17,698 nucleotides of DNA, from the NCBI GenBank assembly GCA_026985785.1, contig JALSPT010000257.1:1-17698 (forward strand), read 5' to 3'. The DNA comes from Anaerolineales bacterium (GTDB taxonomy: Bacteria; Chloroflexota; Anaerolineae; Anaerolineales; DRMV01). The notes under the pieces are model-generated. The model was not told the DNA's origin, ran no database searches, and worked only from the letters and a program-made list of their open reading frames with translations. Positions 1 to 7,159 of the stretch are shown here, piece after piece (position 1 is the first letter of the stretch; every line of letters begins with the position of its first letter). Made by a program: the position numbers and the translations under genes.

Positions 1-43
1 AGTCTTTGAGGGAAAGGATGTCTCGGCCCAGGAAACTACGCAT
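1..43 (-). CDS. pyrB: Probable aspartate carbamoyltransferase, N-terminus only (runs off left edge)
   Basis: On the minus strand an ATG at 43-41 opens a frame that stays open to the window edge and reads MRSFLGRDILSLKD. A strong ribosome binding site, GGAGG (minus strand, 54-50), lies six bases upstream, so this is very likely a true start. The short peptide resembles the start of catalytic aspartate carbamoyltransferases, many of which begin with GRDI(I/L)S(I/L)(R/K)D before the first helix. That enzyme joins carbamoyl phosphate and L-aspartate in the cytoplasm, the first committed step of pyrimidine synthesis. Only 14 codons are visible, no catalytic residue is included, and an ornithine carbamoyltransferase or an unrelated protein is possible. 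The gene lies downstream of the HD-GYP gene on the same strand, 121 bases away. The spacer has no clear terminator or promoter, so cotranscription cannot be decided. Confidence 0.5.
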   Translation of the reverse strand, partial: MRSFLGRDILSLKD

Positions 44-164
44 GATTAACCTCCATATAAGAGTGTGCCCTATAAAGGGTGCTTTTAGTCTACCACTACC
101 TGAATGGAGAGGGAAGGGGGAAAGGGGGTGAAATGTCTGACGTTTGCGCCAGCCAGGGGTGTGA

Positions 165-3134
165 TCAGGCTTTTACGTCGGCTGAGCCCAGGTATTCCAC
201 GACAGCCTCAAAGGCGCGCACCACCTTAGGGTCATAAAGCCGCCCGGAGGCGGCGCGAATTTCGGCAATGGCGGCTTCTCGGCTGATGGGCTCATGGTAA
301 ACGCGTCGGTCGATCATTGCGCCGTACGAATCCACCACGGCCAGAATGCGGGCGCCGATGGGTATCTCTTCCCCCTTGAGCCCTTTGGGGTAGCCACTGC
401 CATCCCAGCGTTCGTGGTGGGCCTCGACGATCTCGGCTACGGGCTGCAGGCGCCGGAGGGGGCGCAGAATCTGTGCGCCGATGGTGGGGTGGGTGCGCAT
501 GATGGCCCATTCTTCAGGCGTGAGGGGGCCCGGCTTGAGTAGGATTTCGTCCGGAATGCCGATTTTGCCGATGTCGTGGAGCAATCCTGCTAGGCGGATG
601 GTTTCGATTTCCTCCTCCGAAAGCCCCATCTCACGCGCTACGGCCACCGCCCATTCGGCCAGTTGCTTGCTGTGACCGCCGTGGTAGGTATCGCGCGCAT
701 CCATGGCTTCGGCCAGGGCAAGGGCTGCCTGGATGAAAGCTTCTTCCAGCGCGGCCAGGCTTTGAGAGCGTTGCAGGGCTGTGGCGCCTATCTCGGCCAG
801 CGTTCGAAGAGGCGGGATCTCTTCCTCGGTGAACGATGGGGCGCCGTACGCTCGCCCTACCAGCAGCATTCCCACCATTTCGCCGCTACGGGTGCGCAAG
901 GGTAGCGCCACGGCCGGCCCTGTTTGCTCGACCCACTCGCGATGTTTCAGAATGGGGGAGTGGGCGAGATCTTCGAGAATCAATTCTCGGTCGTTTTGGA
1001 GGAGGTGCGCCGTCAGCCCGCTCTCTTCCAGGGGGAAAAAGCGGCCAATCAAACCGGGTGAGAGGCCAACCACGGCTTCGATGACGATCTGGCGTTTCTC
1101 CTCGTCGATGAAACGGGTGACCAGTGCGTGTTGAGCGTTGCTGAGGATGACGGCCTGGCGAGCCAGATTTTGGGCGGCTTCTTGAATGGTTTGGGATTCG
1201 CGCAGGGCTGCGCTGGCCTTGGAAAGGGTGGAGAGTTGTTGAATTTTGCCCTGCAAGTCGCCAACCAGGCGGGCGTTTTCCAGGGCAATGGCGGCGTAAT
1301 CGGCCAGCATTTTGAGTATTTCGATCTCTTCCTGGGTGAACTGATGGGGTTCGTGCCAGGCGATGTTCATCACCCCCAGTACGCGTCGGTGGGAGATTAA
1401 TGGCAGGCCGATGATGGCGCCATCCCAGGGGGCGTCGTGGAAGAGGGGGTCGTCGCGAACGCTGGGGACGATGTAGGGCTGGCCCGAGCGGGCGACGGTG
1501 TAGGTGATGCCGTGGGTGCGGGGTTCCTGGAGAGGGCGAGGGCGGATCTGGTTTTCCCAGAAGGAGGCGACGAAAGAGAGCTTTTGGCCGTCGTAGAAAA
1601 AGATGTGGGCATCGGCGGCGCTGACCAGGGAGACGGCCTGTTGTAGCAGGTTGGCCAGCACTTCGCGGATATCCAAGGAAGAGACGAGTTGCAGGCTGGC
1701 AAGGCGCAACGCGTTGAGTTGTTGTCGGCGGCGCTGTTCTATTTCGAAAAGGCGGGCATTTTCCAGTGCGATGGTGGCCGCGGTGATGAGCGTTTGGGCA
1801 GTTTGGAGGTGTTGCGTGGTGAAAGTGTGAGGCTGACTGGCATCCAGGGCCAGAATGCCGAGCAGAGCGTCGTCGTACACTACTGGAATGCCAAGCCAGC
1901 AGCGAATGTGCTCGGTGAAATCCAGCCGTTGCCAGGCGGGGAATTTGGTTGTGTCTGGGATGAGAAGCGGACGTTTGGTTTCTGAGATGATGGTGAAGGT
2001 GGTCCACTGTTCAGGGGGGAGGGGCAAATGGGAGATGCTGGTGTTGAATTGTTCACACGAAACGTCGTAGCCTTCCAAATAATGAACGGTGAATGTGCCG
2101 TCTGGGTTTCGTTGCCAGATGGATGCCTGTTCATAAGGGACCACTTCGCGGATGCCTTTGAGCAGCCGTTGCCAGATGGTGTCGGAATCCAGGGAGCGGT
2201 TGAGCGAGAGCATCAGGTGGGTCGTGGTTTGCCATTGATGGGTGAGGTCGCGTTCTGCCGAGAGACGGAGAACACGGTACACGATGGCCGAGAGCCAGCG
2301 GGCTGTGGAACCGGCAAAGCGGAGACCGGAAGGGGAGATGTCGCTTTTGCGACGCCAGCCGAGGTGCAGCAGGCCGTACAGTTCCGGGCCGATGAAAAGA
2401 CGGTATACGCCCACCCAGCGCAGACCTTGGGCCTGGAGGGTTTCGCGTAGGGGGCTGGGGGGCAGATCGTCGACAGGGTGTACTGCCCATTCTCCTGGCG
2501 AGGGGATGACGGGTAGGGTTTCCAGCGGGTGCCGTTCTCCGGGTTGGAAAGGGTGAGAAGGCTCATTGGAAGGGTAGCCCCCCAAAATTTCGGCAATGGG
2601 GCTTTGTTTTTTGTTCACGAAGGCGGAAAAGCCCCACTGTGCCTGGACAGTACGAGCCAGGATCTGCAGGGCTTCTTGGGCAATGGTACGTGTGTTGTCT
2701 GACATCAGCAGCTTGCTGTCCACCTCTTCCAGGAAGGAGAGCCGCATGGCCAATGCCTGGGGATCGTGTCGTAAAAGGCGGCGGACGTGGGCAGCAAGGA
2801 GTAAAGGTTGGGGTGGTGTGTAAGGGAGGTAGGCGTGTATTCCCAGATCGAGCAGGCGTGCCAGTTGCCCTTCTGTGGCGTGATCGCTGACCAGCAGGAT
2901 GGGCACTGAAAGGTTTTGGTTTTTGAACTGCAGGAGGATTTTCTCAGCAGTCGTCCATGGCAGGTCAAGGGGGGTGATCACGATATCTGGCCAGGGTTGA
3001 CGCTGCGTGGCGCGTTTCCACGTGGCGCGGTTGTCTAAGATGCTCACTTGCGTGCTGGGGAACCTGGTTCTTAACGTTTTATAGACCCACGTCAGCGGGG
3101 CTGAAGGAGATTGGAGGAGCCAGATGCGAAACAT
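165..3134 (-). CDS. Multi-GAF HD-GYP domain protein with degenerate receiver domain (probable c-di-GMP phosphodiesterase)
   Basis: This 989-residue protein has no predicted membrane segment and is probably cytoplasmic. Residues 1-125 look like a response-regulator receiver fold, but the phospho-acceptor Asp position is Pro55 (PDIVITPLDLP), the switch Thr/Ser is Ser83 and the conserved Lys is Tyr105, so it should not be phosphorylated there. About four GAF-like sensory domains follow: roughly 140-290 (weak), 315-460, 485-622 and 645-790. The second and third end in ALENARL helices. Residues 795-985 form an HD-GYP domain with HDIGKIGIPDEIL (His853, Asp854), THP near 882 and HHERWDGSGYPKG (906-918), the full metal-binding and GYP signature. 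HD-GYP proteins of this kind hydrolyse the second messenger c-di-GMP. The ligand of the GAF domains cannot be read from sequence. The start is the only nearby Met in frame, and its ribosome binding site is weak (AAGG two bases upstream). The gene is divergent from the dcw cluster. Confidence 0.9.
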   Translation of the reverse strand: MFRIWLLQSPSAPLTWVYKTLRTRFPSTQVSILDNRATWKRATQRQPWPDIVITPLDLPWTTAEKILLQFKNQNLSVPILLVSDHATEGQLARLLDLGIHAYLPYTPPQPLLLAAHVRRLLRHDPQALAMRLSFLEEVDSKLLMSDNTRTIAQEALQILARTVQAQWGFSAFVNKKQSPIAEILGGYPSNEPSHPFQPGERHPLETLPVIPSPGEWAVHPVDDLPPSPLRETLQAQGLRWVGVYRLFIGPELYGLLHLGWRRKSDISPSGLRFAGSTARWLSAIVYRVLRLSAERDLTHQWQTTTHLMLSLNRSLDSDTIWQRLLKGIREVVPYEQASIWQRNPDGTFTVHYLEGYDVSCEQFNTSISHLPLPPEQWTTFTIISETKRPLLIPDTTKFPAWQRLDFTEHIRCWLGIPVVYDDALLGILALDASQPHTFTTQHLQTAQTLITAATIALENARLFEIEQRRRQQLNALRLASLQLVSSLDIREVLANLLQQAVSLVSAADAHIFFYDGQKLSFVASFWENQIRPRPLQEPRTHGITYTVARSGQPYIVPSVRDDPLFHDAPWDGAIIGLPLISHRRVLGVMNIAWHEPHQFTQEEIEILKMLADYAAIALENARLVGDLQGKIQQLSTLSKASAALRESQTIQEAAQNLARQAVILSNAQHALVTRFIDEEKRQIVIEAVVGLSPGLIGRFFPLEESGLTAHLLQNDRELILEDLAHSPILKHREWVEQTGPAVALPLRTRSGEMVGMLLVGRAYGAPSFTEEEIPPLRTLAEIGATALQRSQSLAALEEAFIQAALALAEAMDARDTYHGGHSKQLAEWAVAVAREMGLSEEEIETIRLAGLLHDIGKIGIPDEILLKPGPLTPEEWAIMRTHPTIGAQILRPLRRLQPVAEIVEAHHERWDGSGYPKGLKGEEIPIGARILAVVDSYGAMIDRRVYHEPISREAAIAEIRAASGRLYDPKVVRAFEAVVEYLGSADVKA

Positions 3135-3173
3135 TACCTTGCCAGGGGATTGGATAGGATGGGGGAAGTGTGG

Positions 3174-3202
3174 AGGTGCGCCCTCCCCATCCGAAGGCGC
3201 CT
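3174..3202 (-). other. GC-rich inverted repeat in the HD-GYP gene leader
   Basis: The stretch contains a perfect 5-base stem, GGAGG (3172-3176) with CCTCC (3182-3186). It also has an alternative longer pairing of GCGCC (3178-3182) with GGCGC (3196-3200). The two pairings exclude each other. They lie 40-70 bases upstream of the HD-GYP start codon, inside its probable 5' leader. A regulatory role is possible but unsupported. It does not match the c-di-GMP riboswitch layouts I know. Confidence 0.25.
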
Positions 3203-3221
3203 GCTCGTAAAGTGCATTCTA

Positions 3222-3230
3222 ATTGTAACA
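3222..3230 (-). promoter_or_regulatory. Possible extended -10 promoter for the HD-GYP gene
   Basis: Read on the minus strand this is TGTTACAAT, a TGN extended -10 followed by TACAAT (five of six matches to TATAAT). No good -35 hexamer lies 16-18 bases upstream, as is common for extended -10 promoters. It would give a leader of about 80 bases before the start codon at 3134. The call is based only on this match. Confidence 0.35.
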
Positions 3231-3325
3231 GCAAACGTTGATGTTTCGGGACGAAAGTACTATAGGAAAATGGCGAAGGGGGTTGATGTGATTTTTAGGT
3301 GCGATGAAAAGTTGAAAAATGCGAC

Positions 3326-3354
3326 TTGCGTTTTGGCGAGAAATCGTTTATACT
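3326..3354 (+). promoter_or_regulatory. Sigma70-type promoter of the dcw operon
   Basis: The -35 hexamer TTGCGT (3326-3331) and the -10 hexamer TATACT (3349-3354) are separated by exactly 17 bases. The -10 matches TATAAT in five of six positions, and the -35 carries the conserved TTG. The expected start site is near 3361, giving a leader of about 74 bases before mraZ. This is the only convincing + strand promoter seen upstream of the tightly packed genes, so it probably drives the whole cluster. The -10 overlaps the first box of the proposed MraZ operator. Confidence 0.7.
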
Positions 3355-3388
3355 GTGGGTGGTTGTGGGAGAAAGTGTCGTAAAGTGG
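3352..3388 (+). promoter_or_regulatory. Probable MraZ operator: four direct repeats with 10-base period
   Basis: Four 7-base boxes start exactly every 10 bases: ACTGTGG (3352), GTTGTGG (3362), AAAGTGT (3372) and AAAGTGG (3382). Boxes 3 and 4 match the AAAGTG(T/G)-N3 repeats described for MraZ of Mollicutes. Boxes 1 and 2 contain TGGGT (3356) and TGGGA (3366) separated by 5 bases, as in the E. coli MraZ repeats. All four keep TG in phase at 3356, 3366, 3376 and 3386. The array covers roughly -9 to +28 relative to the predicted start site and lies just upstream of mraZ, so autorepression by MraZ is the natural inference. Confidence 0.75.
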
Positions 3389-3434
3389 AGCGCCGGTCAG
3401 CGGCGTTTCTGCGTTTAAAGGGAGACGCGAACAC

Positions 3435-3893
3435 ATGTTCTTGGGGCGTTATCACCATACCCTCGACAAAAAAGGCCGCTTGACTGTCCCTGTGCGTTTT
3501 CGAGAAGCCTTACAGGGGGGCGCTTACCTGGTGCAGGGCTTTGACCGCAACCTGATGGTGTTGACGCCGCCCGTCTTCGAGCGGATTTACCGCCGGGTGA
3601 ATGCCTTGAGCATGACCGACCCGGTGGCGCGCCAACTCAAGCGGTTGATTTTTTCCGCTGCCAGCCCGGTAGAACTGGATGGGGCAGGGCGTATTCTGAT
3701 TCCTCCTTACCTGCGAGAAGCCGTGGCTTTGGATGGCGAGGCGGTGGTGGTGGGCGTGGGCGATTATTTTGAGATCTGGCCGCCGGAGGACTGGCAGCAG
3801 CAGATGATGCTATTGCAGGACGCCGAGGCAAACGCACGCCGATTCGCGGCGCTGGATCTTTCGCCCGGCGACGAAGCCTTCTCTCCGACTTAG
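3435..3893 (+). CDS. mraZ: Transcriptional regulator MraZ
   Basis: This 152-residue protein has the two SpoVT/AbrB-like half-domains of MraZ. The first carries DKKGRLTVP (residues 11-19) and the second LDGAGRILIP (81-90), the paired motifs that define the family. MraZ forms ring-shaped oligomers that bind tandem 10-base repeats upstream of the dcw cluster and usually repress it. Four such repeats sit at 3352-3388, overlapping the promoter. The start at 3435 is supported by AAAGGGAGA (3417-3425), nine bases upstream, and by the family N-terminus MFLGRY. It is the first gene of the cluster, and its stop codon overlaps the ribosome binding site of rsmH. Length is normal for the family (about 140-155 residues). 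Confidence 0.97.
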   Translation: MFLGRYHHTLDKKGRLTVPVRFREALQGGAYLVQGFDRNLMVLTPPVFERIYRRVNALSMTDPVARQLKRLIFSAASPVELDGAGRILIPPYLREAVALDGEAVVVGVGDYFEIWPPEDWQQQMMLLQDAEANARRFAALDLSPGDEAFSPT

Positions 3894-3904
3894 GAAGCCG
3901 CGGT

Positions 3905-4828
3905 ATGGCGTGGGCTCATCAGCCTGTACTTTACCATGAAGTTTTACGGGCCTTGCGCCCCTATTCGCCTGGCCGGTACGTGGATGGGACGGTGGGTGCC
4001 GGTGGGCATGCTTTTGGTATTCTGGACGCCAGCAGCCCTGCGGGCTTGCTCTTGGGGCTGGACGTCGATCCTGAGGCTCTGCGCCTGGCGGCTGATCGTT
4101 TGGCATCGTTTGGCGGACGCGTTATTCTGCGCCGCGCCTCGTACGCCACCTTGACAGAGCAACTGCATGCCGTGGGCTGGGAGGCGGTTGACGGCATTTT
4201 GCTGGACGTGGGGCTTTCTTCCATGCAGGTGGATACCCCGGAGCGGGGTTTTTCTTTCCGTGAAGATGCCCCTTTGGACATGCGCTTTGACCCCGAACAG
4301 CCGCTCACTGCCGCCGACCTGGTCAATACGCTGGATGAGCAAGCGTTGGCCGACTTGCTGTGGCGTTATGGTGAAGAGCGGCGTTCCCGTCAGGTGGCGC
4401 GGGCCATTGTGCGTCATCGCCCCATTTACACTACCCGCCGCCTGGCCGAAGTGGTGGCAGCGGCAACCTCTGCCGGGCGTCGCGGGATGCACCCCGCCAC
4501 CCGCACCTTTCAGGCGTTGCGCATTGCGGTCAATCGGGAACTGGAGAACCTGGAGGCCGTTTTACCACAAGCGGTGGAGGCTTTGGCACCGGGCGGCAGG
4601 TTGGCTGTCATTGCTTTCCATTCTTTGGAAGACCGGATCGTGAAGCGCTTTTTGCGGGCGGCGAGCGGCTATTGCTCCTGCCCGCCTGAAAGACCATGGT
4701 GCGAATGCGACGCATCGGCTCGCTTGCGGTTGCTTCGGCCGTTCCCCATTCGCCCTACGGCGGAAGAAGTTGCCGCCAACCCCCGCGCCCGCAGCGCACG
4801 TTTGCGGGTGGCCCAAAAACTGGCATAA
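3905..4828 (+). CDS. rsmH: 16S rRNA (cytosine(1402)-N(4))-methyltransferase RsmH
   Basis: RsmH (also MraW) N4-methylates C1402 in the 16S rRNA decoding centre, using S-adenosylmethionine. The 307-residue protein starts with HQPVLYHEVL. It carries the SAM-binding loop DGTVGAGGH (27-35) and GLDVDPEAL (51-59), then LLDVGLSSMQVD (99-110) and RGFSFRED. HPATRTFQALRIAVNREL (196-213), AFHSLEDR (237-244) and C-terminal NPRARSARLR follow. A small Cys-rich loop near residues 257-268 (CSCP...WCEC) is usual for the family. The first loop reads DGTVG where many homologues have DATLG, a mild change. Ribosome binding site AGGAAG (3892-3897) overlaps the mraZ stop and lies seven bases before the ATG. Length and position (second in the cluster) are typical. 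Confidence 0.97.
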   Translation: MAWAHQPVLYHEVLRALRPYSPGRYVDGTVGAGGHAFGILDASSPAGLLLGLDVDPEALRLAADRLASFGGRVILRRASYATLTEQLHAVGWEAVDGILLDVGLSSMQVDTPERGFSFREDAPLDMRFDPEQPLTAADLVNTLDEQALADLLWRYGEERRSRQVARAIVRHRPIYTTRRLAEVVAAATSAGRRGMHPATRTFQALRIAVNRELENLEAVLPQAVEALAPGGRLAVIAFHSLEDRIVKRFLRAASGYCSCPPERPWCECDASARLRLLRPFPIRPTAEEVAANPRARSARLRVAQKLA

Positions 4829-4848
4829 GGCTTGCAGAGGAATACGGC

Positions 4849-5313
4849 ATGAACCGTCATGTTCAGCGTTTACAACAAGCCTATCGTGAGTTGCCCTGGC
4901 GCAGGCAAGCCCGTCGGGTGCTGTGGGCTTTGGCCGCGATGGTCGCGGTGGCTGCCGTGTTGGCGTTGGAGGTGCATTTCTCGGCGCAGGCCCTGGTCTT
5001 GAATTATGAGTTGCATGCCCGTCAGCAAGCCGTGTTGGACACTCAACAGCAAATCGTGGTGTTGCAGACGCGGCTTGCCCAGTTGACCTCGGTGGATCAC
5101 CTGCTGCGTGTGGCCGAGCGGGAGGGTTACCACCCGCTTTCGGTAGAGCAGGAGCATTTTGTGCCGGTTCCTCCCGATGTGCTGCCTCAAGAGGCTGTCG
5201 CCCTCCCCCAAGCGCGCCCGTTACCTCCCTCTCGTCCTCCGCTACCTGAAGCGTACACGATCTCTCTGGTGCGGTGGTTGGAGCGTTATTTGTTGCTGGA
5301 GCCTGCGCAATGA
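4849..5313 (+). CDS. ftsL: FtsL/DivIC-like cell division protein
   Basis: This 154-residue single-pass membrane protein has a basic cytoplasmic N-terminus (RRQARR). One transmembrane helix lies at about residues 24-46. A predicted coiled coil, about 50-95, is rich in Gln and Leu heptads and ends in REGYHPL. This layout and the location between rsmH and ftsI identify an FtsL-type divisome protein, a family with very low sequence identity. FtsL pairs with an FtsB/DivIC partner to activate FtsW and FtsI at the septum. The C-terminal third is unusual: a proline-rich linker (about 105-137) and a final amphipathic stretch ISLVRWLERYLLL. The ATG at 4849 is preceded by AGAGGA (4836-4841). Longer upstream starts would overlap rsmH and add a non-conserved extension. 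The stop overlaps the ftsI start (ATGA). Confidence 0.75.
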   Translation: MNRHVQRLQQAYRELPWRRQARRVLWALAAMVAVAAVLALEVHFSAQALVLNYELHARQQAVLDTQQQIVVLQTRLAQLTSVDHLLRVAEREGYHPLSVEQEHFVPVPPDVLPQEAVALPQARPLPPSRPPLPEAYTISLVRWLERYLLLEPAQ

Positions 5314-7151
5314 CCCGCCACGTTTCCTCACCTTTGCCCCTTGTAAATGAAGATGCCGGTGTTGCTCCCTTGGCCGCCGGGTGGCGCTATGCTGTTGCTG
5401 TGGGGGTGGTGCTTGCTTTGGGCGTTCTGGTGGTGGTGCGTATGGTGATGTTGCAGATCGGCCCCGAGCGGGCAGCATTGGTAAGTATGGCAGGAGGCGA
5501 TTATGCCGAAACGGTGCCGTTGCCACGAGGCTTGATCTATGACCGCGATGGACATCTCTTGGCAGGGGACCGCGAGGCGTACGAGGTGGACTTGCGCCTT
5601 GGCAAAACGCCTGGGGAAGCGTTTCCGCAAATTGCTCATGACCTGGCCGTCACCCTGGGGCTGGACGAGGAAGCGTTGTTGCGGGCGTTGGTGTCCAACA
5701 AGGCGCGGGGGGTGGCTGCGGTGCTGGTTACCAATCGCGCCACACCCCGGCAGCGGGAGGTGTTGCTTGCTCAGGAAGAAAACTGGTATTACACCACGCC
5801 TGAGGGGAAAAAAGTTACCCTGAGCGACGTGCTTGACTTCCACCGCCGGTTGGTGCGTTTCTATCCTGAGGGGGGGATCGCGGCCAATGTGTTGGGTTTT
5901 GTCGCGGTGGGTTCCGGCCAGGGCTATGGTGGGGTTGAGCAGTATTACGATGCTTTGCTGAAAGGCGGTGTGGCCTGGGTTTCTTACCCCTACGCGCCGT
6001 GGTCGGAGGGCGACGCACAGGGCAGGCGAGGTCCCCGCAAGCCAGCCGCCTTGTACCTGACCATCGATCGAGTGTTGCAGCAACAGGCAGAGGCCGAGGC
6101 GGCGCGAGCGGTAGAGCAAACGAAGGCCGACAGCGCCACCATCGTGGTCGCTGATCCCTACACGGGGGCGCTCCTCGCGGTTGCTCAGTATCCGCGCCCA
6201 AATCTCAATAATTACGACGCCATTCAGGCGCATCTTAAGGCATGGAAAGCGTTGGATTTTGCCGTCGAGCGGGTTTACGAGCCGGGGTCGGTGTTCAAAA
6301 TCGTTACGATGGCTTCTGCCGTGGATGCTCAGGCGGTGAGGCCCACCACAGTATTCCACGACGTCGGCACCTTTTCGGTGCCCGGCCACACGGTGTGGAA
6401 CTGGAACCGCGGCGGGTGGGGCGATCAGACGATGGTCGGTTGTCTGCAGCATTCACTCAACACCTGTCTTGCCTGGGTGGCGGTGGACAAATTGGGCAAG
6501 GAGAGGTTTTATGCCTATTTGCGGGCTTTTGGGTTTGGGCGCCCCACCGGCGTGGATTTGGGCGGCGAGCGTTCGGGGAGGTATAGCTACCCTGGCGCTT
6601 CGATGTGGTCGTATTCGGATTTTGCTTCTCAGGCCTTCGGCCAGGCGATTGCGGTGACGCCGATGCAAATGGTGGCCGCTGCCTCGGCCATTGCCAATGG
6701 CGGCTATCTGGTCACCCCGCACGTCTTGCAATATGAAGTGGTGGATGGGCGCGCCTATCCGTACCGCAGCAGTGGAACCCGGCAGGTGCTCTCTGCGGAG
6801 GCCGCCCGCACGATGCGACAAATGCTGGCGGCGTCGCTCAAGGGCGAATCTTCCGCCGCGTTGGTGGAGGGTTACAGTGTGGCCGGGAAGACGGGGACGG
6901 CTGAAATTGCCGTCCAAGGGCAGGGGTATGTAACCAACATGACGAATGCTTCTTTCGTGGGGTGGTTCCCTGCCGAGAAACCGGCGTACGTGATCTATGT
7001 GTGGCTGGAGAAGCCCAAGACCAGCCGCTGGGCGTCCATTGTGGCAGCCCCGGTGTTTGCTCGTATGGTGAAGCGGGTCGCCGCTTTGGAGCATGTGCCG
7101 CCCGATAAAGTGCGGGAGCAGGTTGCCATTTCTCAGGAGCCCCAACCGTAG
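5310..7151 (+). CDS. ftsI: Peptidoglycan D,D-transpeptidase FtsI / class B penicillin-binding protein
   Basis: This class B PBP crosslinks septal peptidoglycan outside the membrane as the partner of FtsW. The 613-residue protein has a short cytoplasmic tail, one membrane helix (about 25-49) and an N-terminal dimerisation domain starting near LPRGLIYDRDG (71-81). The transpeptidase domain has all three catalytic motifs: SVFK (Ser327, Lys330), SLN (382-384) and KTGT (527-530). There is no C-terminal PASTA repeat. The start at 5310 forms an ATGA overlap with ftsL and has GGAG (5298-5301) eight bases upstream. An alternative start at 5274 would overlap ftsL further and is less likely. In most dcw clusters murE comes next, but here murF follows after eight bases. 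Confidence 0.95.
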   Translation: MTRHVSSPLPLVNEDAGVAPLAAGWRYAVAVGVVLALGVLVVVRMVMLQIGPERAALVSMAGGDYAETVPLPRGLIYDRDGHLLAGDREAYEVDLRLGKTPGEAFPQIAHDLAVTLGLDEEALLRALVSNKARGVAAVLVTNRATPRQREVLLAQEENWYYTTPEGKKVTLSDVLDFHRRLVRFYPEGGIAANVLGFVAVGSGQGYGGVEQYYDALLKGGVAWVSYPYAPWSEGDAQGRRGPRKPAALYLTIDRVLQQQAEAEAARAVEQTKADSATIVVADPYTGALLAVAQYPRPNLNNYDAIQAHLKAWKALDFAVERVYEPGSVFKIVTMASAVDAQAVRPTTVFHDVGTFSVPGHTVWNWNRGGWGDQTMVGCLQHSLNTCLAWVAVDKLGKERFYAYLRAFGFGRPTGVDLGGERSGRYSYPGASMWSYSDFASQAFGQAIAVTPMQMVAAASAIANGGYLVTPHVLQYEVVDGRAYPYRSSGTRQVLSAEAARTMRQMLAASLKGESSAALVEGYSVAGKTGTAEIAVQGQGYVTNMTNASFVGWFPAEKPAYVIYVWLEKPKTSRWASIVAAPVFARMVKRVAALEHVPPDKVREQVAISQEPQP

Positions 7152-7159
7152 GTGGAAAC

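Noticed and set aside
65..86. Hairpin GTGCCC-TATAAA-GGGTGC followed by TTTT, like a rho-independent terminator
   Set aside because: It is oriented for + strand transcription, where no gene ends. Its stem needs two G-U pairs, and on the - strand two pairs are lost. Too weak to call.
886..2007. 373-codon frame on the - strand inside the HD-GYP gene
   Set aside because: It lies in another frame of the same strand, is rich in Pro, Arg and His with no domain, and is contained in a gene with recognisable GAF domains.
3135..3260. c-di-GMP riboswitch in front of the HD-GYP gene
   Set aside because: The leader has inverted repeats but none of the conserved core bases of the c-di-GMP riboswitch classes that I know.
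3111..3383. 90-codon + strand frame across the divergent intergenic region
   Set aside because: It overlaps the promoter and operator, starts inside the HD-GYP gene and has no ribosome binding site or similarity.
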